The translations under genes and the position numbers were made by a program. A DNA stretch of 64,000 nt from NCBI GenBank assembly GCA_019639115.1, contig JAHBSM010000008.1, positions 1 to 64,000 of the forward strand, given 5' to 3'. Under the pieces are notes generated by a model. It had not been told where the DNA came from. It made no database searches and saw only the letters and a program-made list of their open reading frames with translations. Of this stretch, positions 1 through 8,093 are shown piece by piece; positions within the stretch are counted from its first letter, which is position 1; each line of letters begins with the position of its first letter. The stretch comes from Acidobacteriota bacterium (GTDB lineage: Bacteria > Acidobacteriota > Blastocatellia > Pyrinomonadales > Pyrinomonadaceae).

Positions 1-1450
1 TAAGATCCAGAACTACATTGGCGGGGAACTCATCGCTCCAGTGTCGGGGGAGTATCTCGATAACTATGACCCCGCGACGGGCGAGGCCTATTCGTATATT
101 CCGGATTCGGATCAGCGGGACGTCGAATCTGCCGTGAATGCAGCACAGCTCGCTTTTCTATCGTGGTCTGGGACATCGCCCGAGGAACGTTTTGCGATCC
201 TGATGCGCCTGGTGGCGCTGATCGAGCGTGATCTCGAGCCGCTTGCGCTTGCCGAGTGTGTCGATCAGGGCAAGCCGCTATCGCTCGCACGCAGTGTCGA
301 TATTCCGAGAGCGGCGGCAAATTTTCGTTTCTATGCAACAGCGACTATGCATACCGCGAATGAATCGCACGAGACCCACGGTGCGGGAGGAGTTCACGCG
401 ATCAATTATACGCTGCGGCAGCCGCTCGGCGTCGTCGGCTGCATAAGCCCTTGGAATCTGCCGCTGTATCTATTCACCTGGAAGATAGCGCCGGCGATCG
501 CAGCCGGCTGCACCGTAGTCGCAAAACCGTCTGAGGTGACGCCAATGACGGCGTATCTGCTGTCTAAGCTCTGCATCGAGGCCGGATTGCCGGCCGGGGT
601 TCTGAATATCGTACACGGCACCGGGCCCAAGGTCGGCTCGGCGATCGTCGCTCATAAAGATGTAAGAGCAATTTCGTTCACAGGCGGCACGAGAACCGGC
701 GAAGAGATCGCCCGCGTCGCCGCGCCGATGTTCAAGAAACTCTCGCTCGAGCTCGGCGGCAAAAATCCGAACATTGTCTTTGCCGACTGCAATTACGAAG
801 AGATGCTCGCGACGACCGTGCGTTCGTCGTTCTCAAATCAGGGCGAGATATGTCTCTGCGGCTCGCGGATATTTGTAGAGCGGCCGATGTTCGAGCGGTT
901 CAAGAATGACTTTGTGGCACACGTTGCCGCGCTTAAGGTCGGCGATCCGCTCGAAGCGAAGACGAACGTCGGTGCGATCGTGTCGAAACAGCACTTCGAC
1001 AAAATAATGTCCTACATCGAGCTCGCTAAGACCGAAGGCGGGACGATCCTCTGCGGCGGCAAACAGGCGCATCCCGATGACCGCTGCTCTGACGGATGGT
1101 TCATCGAACCGACGGTCATCGAGGGCCTGTCGCACGATTGCCGCACCAATCAGGAAGAGATCTTCGGCCCGGTCGTGACGATTATGCCGTTCGATACGGA
1201 AGACGAAGTTTTGGGTTATGCAAACAGCGTTCGCTACGGTCTGTCCGCGACCGTCTGGACCGAAAACCTTTCGCGGGCCCATCGCATCTCATCGAAACTG
1301 GACTCCGGCATCGTATGGGTAAACTGCTGGATGCTCCGCGATCTGCGGACGCCTTTCGGCGGCGTAAAAGACAGCGGCATCGGCCGCGAGGGCGGATTTG
1401 AAGCACTCAAGTTCTTTACTGAAGAGAAGAATATATGCGTGAAGTTATGA
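1..1450 (+). CDS. amnC: 2-aminomuconate 6-semialdehyde dehydrogenase, 5' end outside window
   Basis: Aldehyde dehydrogenase superfamily. In this context it should oxidise 2-aminomuconate semialdehyde, the product of ACMS decarboxylase, to 2-aminomuconate with NAD+ in the cytosol. The frame is open to the left edge (nt 2 onward reads KIQNYIGGEL), so the GTG at nt 41 is internal and only a few N-terminal codons are missing. The general-base Glu lies in LELGGKNPN (about nt 750-775), the nucleophilic Cys in NQGEICLCGS (about nt 838-865), and the EIFGPV motif is near nt 1156. It overlaps the next gene by ATGA. The ALDH family is certain; the exact substrate is inferred from the kynurenine genes around it (hydroxymuconic semialdehyde dehydrogenase is the close alternative). 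Confidence 0.82.
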   Translation, partial: KIQNYIGGELIAPVSGEYLDNYDPATGEAYSYIPDSDQRDVESAVNAAQLAFLSWSGTSPEERFAILMRLVALIERDLEPLALAECVDQGKPLSLARSVDIPRAAANFRFYATATMHTANESHETHGAGGVHAINYTLRQPLGVVGCISPWNLPLYLFTWKIAPAIAAGCTVVAKPSEVTPMTAYLLSKLCIEAGLPAGVLNIVHGTGPKVGSAIVAHKDVRAISFTGGTRTGEEIARVAAPMFKKLSLELGGKNPNIVFADCNYEEMLATTVRSSFSNQGEICLCGSRIFVERPMFERFKNDFVAHVAALKVGDPLEAKTNVGAIVSKQHFDKIMSYIELAKTEGGTILCGGKQAHPDDRCSDGWFIEPTVIEGLSHDCRTNQEEIFGPVVTIMPFDTEDEVLGYANSVRYGLSATVWTENLSRAHRISSKLDSGIVWVNCWMLRDLRTPFGGVKDSGIGREGGFEALKFFTEEKNICVKL

Positions 1451-2760
1451 AAGTCATCATCTTTTTATTGATCGGTTTGACCATGATCTCGACGGCGGTC
1501 GCACAACAGAACCCGCCGACCGAATCGGCGATGTCGCGGTTCCTGCGATATGTGAAGATCGACACGCAGTCGGCGGAAGACCAGCCGGCACCGCCAAGCA
1601 CTAAGAAGCAGCTTGACCTGGCGAATTTGCTTGCGAAGGAGCTAAAGGAGCTGGGCGTCAGGGACGTTCGGATCAGCGAATGGGGAATTGTTTACGGCAT
1701 GGTGCCGGGGAATCTGCCTGATAATTCCCGAGTGCCGACTATTGGTTTCATCGCTCATATGGACACGAGTCCGGCGGTGTCCGGTGCGAATGTTAACGCG
1801 ATTATTCATAAGAATTACCAGGGCGGCGATATTGTCCTGCCAAATGACAAGACTCAAGTGATCACGGTCGTACAGAATCCGGATCTGAAGAATCTGATCG
1901 GCGACGACATAATTACGGCCGATGGCACGACGCTGCTCGGCTCTGACGACAAAGCCGGCGTCGCCGCGATCATGACGATGATCGACACGCTGATGAAGAA
2001 TCCGCAGATCATGCACGGCAACATCGCCGTCGCCTTTACTCCCGACGAAGAGGTCGGCGGCGGGATCGAGAAATTTGACATCGAAGGCTGGGGAGCGAAG
2101 TTCGCTTACACCGTAGATGGCGAGCAGCTCGGCGATATCTCGAACGAGACCTGGTCGGCTCGGACCGCGACGATCACGTTCCACGGCAGGTCCACGCATC
2201 CCGGTACGGCCAAAGGCGTAATGATCAATTCTGCCTACGCGGCAGGAGCCTTTCTCGCTCAGTTCGCCAAATATCCATTCCGTCCGGAAACAACGGCAGG
2301 CCGCGTGGGCTTCCTTCATCCATACGTGGGAAATCTTGACGTCGAGACGTCAACAGTGAAGGTGCTGATAAGGGATTTTGACCTATCGGGCGTGGAGGCC
2401 AAAGAGCGGACGATCAAGCAGATGGTCGCGGCCGTCCAACGACAATTTCCAAAGACAAAGATCGATTATGCGAGCACACTCGGATACCTGAATATGAAGG
2501 AAGTGCTCAAGGATCATCCGCAGTTGACCGACTACGCTATCGAGGCAGCGAGACGGGCCGGGATCAAGGCCGAATTGCGGCCGATACGAGGCGGCACTGA
2601 CGGCTCGCGGCTAACTGCAATGGGACTGCCAACGCCGAACCTGTTCACCGGCGGCCACAATTTTCACGGAAAGCTAGAATGGAACTCGCGTCGGGGACTT
2701 GAGAAGTCAACCGAGACACTCGTACATCTGATCCAGATCTGGGCCGAAAAAGGAAAGTGA
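1447..2760 (+). CDS. pepT: Exported M20-family peptidase, peptidase T-like (tripeptide aminopeptidase)
   Basis: 437 aa zinc aminopeptidase of the M20B/PepT type. The ATG at 1447 overlaps the upstream stop (ATGA); it is preferred over the ATG at 1435 because it begins a clean signal peptide (MKVIIFLLIGLTMISTAVAQ). Metal and catalytic motifs are present: HMDTSP, GSDDKAG, the Glu pair in TPDEEVGGG, and the C-terminal GGTDGSR and GGHNFHG motifs. A signal peptide is unusual, since classical PepT is cytosolic; this one probably works in the periplasm on peptides. Coupling to the dehydrogenase gene suggests co-transcription, but a role in kynurenine breakdown is not evident; peptide scavenging feeding tryptophan is a guess. 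Confidence 0.85.
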   Translation: MKVIIFLLIGLTMISTAVAQQNPPTESAMSRFLRYVKIDTQSAEDQPAPPSTKKQLDLANLLAKELKELGVRDVRISEWGIVYGMVPGNLPDNSRVPTIGFIAHMDTSPAVSGANVNAIIHKNYQGGDIVLPNDKTQVITVVQNPDLKNLIGDDIITADGTTLLGSDDKAGVAAIMTMIDTLMKNPQIMHGNIAVAFTPDEEVGGGIEKFDIEGWGAKFAYTVDGEQLGDISNETWSARTATITFHGRSTHPGTAKGVMINSAYAAGAFLAQFAKYPFRPETTAGRVGFLHPYVGNLDVETSTVKVLIRDFDLSGVEAKERTIKQMVAAVQRQFPKTKIDYASTLGYLNMKEVLKDHPQLTDYAIEAARRAGIKAELRPIRGGTDGSRLTAMGLPTPNLFTGGHNFHGKLEWNSRRGLEKSTETLVHLIQIWAEKGK

Positions 2761-2780
2761 TCGGCCGCGGCCGGTCACTT
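2755..2780. terminator. Near-perfect inverted repeat between convergent pepT and msrA
   Basis: AAGTGA-T-CGGCC-GC-GGCCG-G-TCACTT forms a stem of about 12-13 bp (one T-G wobble) that contains both stop codons of the convergent genes. There is no T-tract on either side, so a bidirectional, possibly weak terminator or mRNA 3'-end stabiliser is likely. Confidence 0.5.
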
Positions 2781-3389
2781 GATCTCGGTGTAGAGCTCCG
2801 GGAATTTGGCTTTCAATGCGGCTAATTTTGGGCGATCGTGAACGACGATATAGATGTCGTCGGGGTTTCGCCGCATGTAGTCCTGATGGTAATCCTCGGC
2901 AGGGAAGAATTCCCTTAGCGGGACGACCTGCGTCACGATACGGCGGCTGAACGCTTTGCTCCGCGTCAATGCGTCTATCGCGGCCAAAGCTGTTCGTCTT
3001 TGTTCTTCGCTCGCATAGAAGATCGCGGATCGATACTGCGGGCCGACGTCCGGGCCCTGACGATTCAATTCGGTCGGGTTGTGCGCAACCGAGAAGAACA
3101 CTTGTAATAGCTGCTGGTACGAAACGATATCAGGGTCGAACGTGACCCTTACGGATTCGGCGTGGCCGGTCGTTCCTGATCCTATGGCTTCGTAGTTTGC
3201 GGTCGCCTTTGTCCCGCCGGCGTAGCCAGACGTAGCATCAGTCACGCCTTTGACGTGCTCAAATACGGCCTCAACGCCCCAGAAACAGCCACCGGCGAAC
3301 ACTGCGGTCTCTTCGCGGCCAAACGCAGTTGAGACGGCAAAAACTAACGCCAGAATGCAGCCGCCGATCATACGAATATACAATTTCAT
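2775..3389 (-). CDS. msrA: Peptide methionine-S-oxide reductase MsrA, exported
   Basis: 204 aa. Reduces the S-form of methionine sulfoxide in proteins. The catalytic motif GCFWGVEAVFEHVKGV follows an N-terminal signal peptide (MKLYIRMIGGCILALVFAVS, cleavage near AFG-REE), so the enzyme is predicted to act outside the cytoplasm. GYAGG, GHAESVRV and the QYRSAIFY region typical of MsrA are present. It is a single-domain protein without fused MsrB. The gene is convergent with pepT and divergent from the deaminase gene. Repair of oxidised envelope proteins is the probable role. Confidence 0.93.
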   Translation of the reverse strand: MKLYIRMIGGCILALVFAVSTAFGREETAVFAGGCFWGVEAVFEHVKGVTDATSGYAGGTKATANYEAIGSGTTGHAESVRVTFDPDIVSYQQLLQVFFSVAHNPTELNRQGPDVGPQYRSAIFYASEEQRRTALAAIDALTRSKAFSRRIVTQVVPLREFFPAEDYHQDYMRRNPDDIYIVVHDRPKLAALKAKFPELYTEIK

Positions 3390-3433
3390 CGCAGTTATAT
3401 TCCTTCAACTAGGCATTCTATTCGCTCAACAAG

Positions 3434-3445
3434 TAAAATAGATGT
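3434..3445 (+). promoter_or_regulatory. -10-like hexamer directly before the deaminase gene
   Basis: TAAAAT at 3434-3439 is followed by six bases and then the ATG at 3446. No Shine-Dalgarno sequence is visible. The spacing places the expected transcription start on the A of the start codon, i.e. a leaderless mRNA. No good -35 was found. Confidence 0.4.
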
Positions 3446-3865
3446 ATGGCTGACACGGTAGAATCGTCCCGGGCACCTAAGCCTGTCGGGCTGTACCCGC
3501 ACGCAAGACGCGTCGGCGGACTGTTGTTCCTCTCGGGCGTCGGCCCAAGGGAACGCGGAACGGCGACGATACCCGGCGTTGAATTGAACGAGGCCGGCGA
3601 GATCGTCACGTACGACATCGAGGCACAGTGCCGATCGGTCTTCCAGAACGTAAGATTCATTTTAGAGGACGCGGGTTCGTCTTGGGATAAAATAGTTGAC
3701 GTAACGGTATTTTTGACGAATATGAAGGCGGATTTTGCGGCATATAATCGCATCTACGCTGAGTATTTCGCGGAGAATCAGCCTTGCCGTACAACTGTCG
3801 AGATCGGCTCGCTGCCGACGCCGATCGCGATCGAGTTGAAGGTCATAGCAACAGTCGCCGAATAA
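3446..3865 (+). CDS. amnD: 2-aminomuconate deaminase (RidA/YjgF family)
   Basis: 139 aa. Deaminates 2-aminomuconate to 4-oxalocrotonate plus ammonia, the step after the semialdehyde dehydrogenase. The pattern matches the AmnD branch of the RidA family: an N-terminal PVGLYPHARRVGGLLFLSGV region, a central NVRFILEDAG helix, and a C-terminal PCRTTVEIGSLPTP-IAIELKVIA segment with the conserved Arg. A generic RidA enamine deaminase is the alternative, but the family signature plus neighbours on either side in the kynurenine pathway support the specific call. A probable leaderless promoter lies directly upstream. Confidence 0.8.
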   Translation: MADTVESSRAPKPVGLYPHARRVGGLLFLSGVGPRERGTATIPGVELNEAGEIVTYDIEAQCRSVFQNVRFILEDAGSSWDKIVDVTVFLTNMKADFAAYNRIYAEYFAENQPCRTTVEIGSLPTPIAIELKVIATVAE

Positions 3866-3880
3866 GTAAAAGGAGCATAA

Positions 3881-4933
3881 ATGATACAAACAAAAGGCTA
3901 CGCAACACACGATGAGAACGCTAAGTTCGTGCCGTTCGAGTTCGAACGCCGCGATGTCGGCCCGAATGACATTTTGATCGACATCGCATACGCGGGGATC
4001 TGCCACTCGGATATCCATCAGGCAAAAAATGAATGGAAGGATTCGATGCCGACCAATTATCCGCTCGTGCCGGGCCACGAGATCGTCGGCCGCGTCTCGC
4101 AGGTCGGGAGCGATGTGACGAAGTTCAAGGTCGGCGACACGGCGGGCATAGGTTGCTTTGTCGATTCGTGCCGAGAGTGTCCTAGCTGCACAAGCGGGCA
4201 GGAGCAGTTCTGCCACAAGCAGGCAGCCTACACCTACAACGGGACCGAGATGGATCGCGTGACCAAGACCTATGGCGGGTATTCCGACAAATACGTGATC
4301 GATGAGAACTACGCACTAAAAGTGAACGCAACCGGTGACCTCGCCGGTGTCGCACCGCTGCTGTGCGCGGGCATCACGACCTATTCGCCGCTGCGCCGGT
4401 TCAAGGTCGGGCCGGGACAGAAGGTAGGCATCGTCGGCCTGGGCGGTCTCGGCCATATGGGTGTGAAACTCGCCGTTGCGATGGGAGCTGAGGTGACCGT
4501 ATTCAGCACTTCGCCATCGAAAGAAGGCGACGCTCTAGCTCTCGGAGCTCATCATTTCGTCGTGACCCGCGATCCGGCGAACATGACGCCGCTCACCGGT
4601 ACGTTCAACTTTATCCTCGACACGGTCTCCGCGGATCACGATATCAATCCGTATCTGAACCTTTTGGGCCTCGGAGGAGCGATGGTCGTGGTCGGAGTGC
4701 CTGCCAGCCCAAACGTCGTGCATTCGCTGTCGCTGATCTTTGGCAATAAGACGCTCTCGGGTTCGTTGATCGGCGGCATTCCTGAAACGCAGGAGATGCT
4801 TGATTTCTGTGCGGAGCATAACATCACGTCAGATGTCGAAGTGATCAAGCCGGATTACATCGAGACCGCTTATGACCGCACCGTAAAGGCCGACGTACGG
4901 TACAGGTTCGTCATTGATATGAACAATGCCTAG
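3881..4933 (+). CDS. Zinc-dependent NAD(P) alcohol dehydrogenase, cinnamyl-alcohol (YahK-like) type
   Basis: 350 aa medium-chain dehydrogenase. Catalytic zinc residues lie in GICHSDIHQ and GHEIVGRV; the structural zinc loop is C-RECPSC-TSGQEQFC; the nucleotide fold is GLGGLGHMGVKLA. A Shine-Dalgarno AAGGAG stands 7 nt before the ATG. It lies 15 nt behind the deaminase gene and overlaps the DUF1697 gene by 8 bp, so it is probably part of the operon. The family usually reduces aldehydes with NADPH. A job in aromatic degradation (detoxifying semialdehydes) is plausible but not shown by the sequence. Confidence 0.85.
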   Translation: MIQTKGYATHDENAKFVPFEFERRDVGPNDILIDIAYAGICHSDIHQAKNEWKDSMPTNYPLVPGHEIVGRVSQVGSDVTKFKVGDTAGIGCFVDSCRECPSCTSGQEQFCHKQAAYTYNGTEMDRVTKTYGGYSDKYVIDENYALKVNATGDLAGVAPLLCAGITTYSPLRRFKVGPGQKVGIVGLGGLGHMGVKLAVAMGAEVTVFSTSPSKEGDALALGAHHFVVTRDPANMTPLTGTFNFILDTVSADHDINPYLNLLGLGGAMVVVGVPASPNVVHSLSLIFGNKTLSGSLIGGIPETQEMLDFCAEHNITSDVEVIKPDYIETAYDRTVKADVRYRFVIDMNNA

Positions 4934-5453
4934 ATACGTCGCTCTTCTTCGCGGGATCAACGTCGGCGGCAATACGATGTTGAAAATGTCCGACCTCAAG
5001 CTCTGCCTCGAAAGGGCAGGGCTTGAGAACGTCGTCACGTACATAAACAGCGGCAACGTCGGGCTCGACCATGCGGGAAGCGAGGCCGAGGTCATCGAAC
5101 TGATAGAACGAGCGATCGAGACAGATCTTGGGAGGGTCATCCCGGTCATGGTCCGTTCGCGGGCTGCGGTCGAAAATGTGATCGCGGCGAATCCTTTCGA
5201 GGGAGAGTTCGAGAGCCATAAGGAAATGCACGTCTTGTTCCTCAAAACCGAGTTGGCCGAGGACAAAGCTGAGCAGCTTACTTACGCCGCTCAGCCTCCA
5301 GAACGCTATTCGATCATGGGCCGCGAGGTCTATTGTCATCTGCCGATGGGTGTCGCGGACAGTCTGCTTGGCAGGTCATTCGTCGAAAAGAAGCTCAAGG
5401 TCGAAGTGACCGGACGCAACTGGCGTACGGTCCAAAAGCTCGCCGTTTTATGA
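4926..5453 (+). CDS. DUF1697 family protein
   Basis: 175 aa, full length for DUF1697, with the hallmark opening MPRYVALLRGINVGGNTMLK and the downstream INSGNV motif. The family is small, soluble and of unknown function. The start overlaps the upstream dehydrogenase by 8 bp, indicating translational coupling. No catalytic residues can be assigned, and nothing ties it directly to kynurenine catabolism except position. Confidence 0.85.
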   Translation: MPRYVALLRGINVGGNTMLKMSDLKLCLERAGLENVVTYINSGNVGLDHAGSEAEVIELIERAIETDLGRVIPVMVRSRAAVENVIAANPFEGEFESHKEMHVLFLKTELAEDKAEQLTYAAQPPERYSIMGREVYCHLPMGVADSLLGRSFVEKKLKVEVTGRNWRTVQKLAVL

Positions 5454-5480
5454 CCCGCTTGGCTATTTCTCGTTGTTTCG

Positions 5481-5496
5481 TGATTAAATGCGTCGT
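5481..5496 (+). promoter_or_regulatory. Extended -10 element before 3-hydroxyanthranilate dioxygenase gene
   Basis: TGATTAAAT at 5481-5489 is a TGn-TTAAAT extended -10, followed by 7 nt and the ATG at 5497. The alternative ATG at 5488 lies inside the hexamer, so if this promoter is used translation must begin at 5497 on a leaderless transcript. Confidence 0.4.
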
Positions 5497-6018
5497 ATGA
5501 TCCGCCGGCCATTCAACTTCAAACAATGGATCGATGAACATCGGCATTTGCTAAAGCCGCCGGTCGGGAATCAGTGTGTTTATCAGGACGAGGATTTTAT
5601 CGTGATGGTCGTCGGCGGGCCGAATTCGCGAAAGGATTATCACTGGGAAGAGGGCGAAGAGCTGTTCTACCAGATCGAGGGCGATGTCAAGGTGCTCATC
5701 CAGGAGGACGGCAAAGCCGTCGAGGTGCCGATACGCCAGGGCGAGATGTTCCTGCTGCCGCCGCGTATCCCGCATAATCCCGTACGCGGCGAGAACACTA
5801 TCGGACTTGTGATCGAGCGCAAACGCCGCGAGGGCGAGCTAGACGGGCTGATGTGGTTCTGCGAGAACTGCAACGAAAAGCTCTACGAAGAGTATTTCCA
5901 GCTCGGCGACATCACAACGCAATTCCAGGGTGTTTTCAAGAAATTCTACGGCTCAGAGGGCCTGCGGACGTGTGACAAATGCGGGGCCGTGATGGAGCCT
6001 CCGCCGGTCGTTTCCTAA
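5497..6018 (+). CDS. nbaC: 3-hydroxyanthranilate 3,4-dioxygenase
   Basis: 173 aa cupin dioxygenase that opens the ring of 3-hydroxyanthranilate to 2-amino-3-carboxymuconate semialdehyde (ACMS). The Fe(II) ligands are in DYHWEEGEELFYQ (His, Glu) and RIPHNP (His); the substrate-binding motif NQCVYQ is near the N-terminus. The C-terminal rubredoxin-like iron site is intact as two CxxC pairs, CENC and CDKC, as in the bacterial (Cupriavidus-type) enzyme. The ATG at 5497 is chosen because the ATG at 5488 falls inside a predicted -10 box; starting at 5488 would add three residues. The stop codon abuts the next ATG. Confidence 0.93.
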   Translation: MIRRPFNFKQWIDEHRHLLKPPVGNQCVYQDEDFIVMVVGGPNSRKDYHWEEGEELFYQIEGDVKVLIQEDGKAVEVPIRQGEMFLLPPRIPHNPVRGENTIGLVIERKRREGELDGLMWFCENCNEKLYEEYFQLGDITTQFQGVFKKFYGSEGLRTCDKCGAVMEPPPVVS

Positions 6019-7029
6019 ATGCTAAAGATCGACGTTCATACCCATATTCTTCCAAAGGACATTCCTGCGTGGAAGGACCGATTTGGGTATGGCGGATTTA
6101 TCACACTCGATCATTATCAACCGTGTTCAGCCCATATGGTGCGTGACGACGGCAAGCAGTTCCGCGATGTCGAATCGAATTGCTGGGACCCCGCTCAACG
6201 CATCGATGAGATGGATGCTCACGGCATTAGCGTTCAGGTCCTCTCGACCGTGCCGGTGATGTTCAGCTATTGGGCTGAGCCGGAGCATGGGCTGGAGGTT
6301 TCAAAATTCCTTAATGACCATATTGCTGAGCTGGTCAGCAAGTTTCCGCTCAGATTCATCGGACTTGGAACAGTGCCGATGCAGGACACCAGGCTCGCCA
6401 TCCAAGAGCTCGGACGCTGTAAAGAGATCGGAATGGCCGGTGTCCAGATCGGTACCAACGTCAATCAACTCAATCTTGGCGAGCCGCAGTTCCTGGAGTT
6501 CTTCGAGGCCTGCGAGGAGATGGAAATGGCAGTTTTCGTCCATCCGTGGGAGATGATGGGCGAGGAGCATATGCAGAAATACTGGCTACCTTGGTTGGTA
6601 GGCATGCCGGCGGAGACGTCACGCGCTATATGCTCGATGATCTTTTCGGGCACGCTCGAAAAATGTTCGCAGCTGCGGATCTGCTTTGCACACGGCGGCG
6701 GTTCATTCCCGGCGACGATCGGCCGTATAGAGCACGGCTTTTTGGTTCGTCCCGATCTGTTTCCCGACAATCGCCACAGCCCGCGTAAATATTTGAGCCG
6801 ATTGTATTTCGATTCGCTTGTTCACGAGCGACAGAAGCTCGAGTATCTGGTCAGTCTGGTCGGTGCCGACCAGGTGATGCTGGGGTCGGATTATCCTTTT
6901 CCGCTCGGCGAAGCGGTGCCCGGAAGCCTCATAGAATCAATGCCTTACGACGAGGCGATCGTTGAGATGCTGCTCCACGGGGCCGCGCTCAACTGGCTGA
7001 ACATACCCGCTGATACGTTCAGTGGCTAA
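6019..7029 (+). CDS. nbaD: 2-amino-3-carboxymuconate-6-semialdehyde decarboxylase (ACMSD)
   Basis: 336 aa amidohydrolase-fold zinc decarboxylase that converts ACMS to 2-aminomuconate semialdehyde, steering carbon away from spontaneous cyclisation to quinolinate. Zinc ligands: HTH in IDVHTHILP at the N-terminus, His in FVHPWEMMG, His in CFAHGGGSFP and Asp in MLGSDYPFPLGE. The Arg in the GRIEHGF region also fits ACMSD. It begins directly after the stop of the dioxygenase gene (TAA then ATG), so the two enzymes handling unstable ACMS are translationally coupled. Confidence 0.94.
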   Translation: MLKIDVHTHILPKDIPAWKDRFGYGGFITLDHYQPCSAHMVRDDGKQFRDVESNCWDPAQRIDEMDAHGISVQVLSTVPVMFSYWAEPEHGLEVSKFLNDHIAELVSKFPLRFIGLGTVPMQDTRLAIQELGRCKEIGMAGVQIGTNVNQLNLGEPQFLEFFEACEEMEMAVFVHPWEMMGEEHMQKYWLPWLVGMPAETSRAICSMIFSGTLEKCSQLRICFAHGGGSFPATIGRIEHGFLVRPDLFPDNRHSPRKYLSRLYFDSLVHERQKLEYLVSLVGADQVMLGSDYPFPLGEAVPGSLIESMPYDEAIVEMLLHGAALNWLNIPADTFSG

Positions 7030-7091
7030 CCCGGGAGCCGCGTCGATATGGCGTAACAAAGGCGTAACACCGATGCCGCATCCTTGCTCTT

Positions 7092-8090
7092 ATGCCAAAG
7101 CTTGATGTCCTTCGATCGGTATTGATCGGTCTCGTAATAGCCTCGACAACACTTACTTCGACCGCTCAGAAAGTGGTCATGCCGGTCGCGATCGCGCCCG
7201 ACGGCTCCAACGTCGATTCGATGGCGTTCTGGATACCCGGACGAGCCGCTGAGAGCCAACTCTTTATCACAGAAAAAGGGGCCGGGCTGATGGTCGTGTC
7301 CGCTGACGCGTCGGCGACGCTGATCCGTCGCGTTGACGGACTCCAAAGGCCAAACGCAATAGTGATCGAGCAGAACGTTCCGGTCGGCAAGGCCCGCCGT
7401 GACCTGGCCTTTGTCACCGAACGCGACGGCGACAAGGTATCGGTCTTTACGGTGCCGGATCTCGAGCGTATAGGCGAATTCGCTGTAGGGCTCAAACAGC
7501 CGATGGGCATCTCGCTGTACCGGGACCGAGATAAACTTTTCGCTTTTGTCGTGCCGAAGCGAGGCGAGGGCTCGGCAAAGGTCGTCAAGTACGCTCTCGA
7601 CATCCTACCGAGAGGTGTGACCGCTGAGAAGCTCGTCGAATTTGGAGCGGAACTGACCCCGAATCAGGAAACTGTCGTGGTCGATCGTGTTGCTCGGTTG
7701 GTATATGTCGCTGACGAAACGGCAAAGGACATCAAGATCTACGGGCTGGACGGCAAATTCGAACGCTCGGTCGGCGACGGCCATTTTCAGGCACAGGTAG
7801 AGGGTTTCACGATCGCCGTATGCGGCCGCCAGCGGTATGTGATCGCCAGCGACCAGCTTCCGGTTACGGAATTTGAGGTATTTCGGCTGCCCGGGTTCGA
7901 CCACGTCGGTACGGTTGTCACAACTGCTCGAATTACTGACGGAGTTGCTGTCGCACAAGTGCCGCTGCCGGGCTTTCCCAATGGCATATTTGCCGCCCAG
8001 TCCGACCCCGTCGGCGGCGGCGGCCTGCGGGTCGAGCTATTTGACCTGAAGGAATTCATGGCGGCCGCCGGCGTCAGATGCGGCCGCTGA
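7092..8090 (+). CDS. Secreted beta-propeller phytase-like protein
   Basis: 332 aa with an N-terminal signal peptide (LIGLVIASTTLTSTAQ). The fold and order of motifs resemble beta-propeller (3-)phytases: DSMAFWIPG near the start, repeated blade strands, and the near-C-terminal TDGVAV-PLPGFPNGIFAAQSD stretch, which is the most conserved phytase signature. Several calcium-binding acidic residues typical of true phytases cannot be confirmed by eye, so a phosphatase or lactonase-like propeller is possible. It follows ACMSD by 62 nt on the same strand. Its link to kynurenine catabolism is unclear. Confidence 0.65.
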   Translation: MPKLDVLRSVLIGLVIASTTLTSTAQKVVMPVAIAPDGSNVDSMAFWIPGRAAESQLFITEKGAGLMVVSADASATLIRRVDGLQRPNAIVIEQNVPVGKARRDLAFVTERDGDKVSVFTVPDLERIGEFAVGLKQPMGISLYRDRDKLFAFVVPKRGEGSAKVVKYALDILPRGVTAEKLVEFGAELTPNQETVVVDRVARLVYVADETAKDIKIYGLDGKFERSVGDGHFQAQVEGFTIAVCGRQRYVIASDQLPVTEFEVFRLPGFDHVGTVVTTARITDGVAVAQVPLPGFPNGIFAAQSDPVGGGGLRVELFDLKEFMAAAGVRCGR

Positions 8091-8093
8091 GAA

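Noticed and set aside
1642..2319. 225-codon minus-strand frame inside pepT
   Set aside because: Shadow of a high-GC coding region; no ribosome-binding site or domain.
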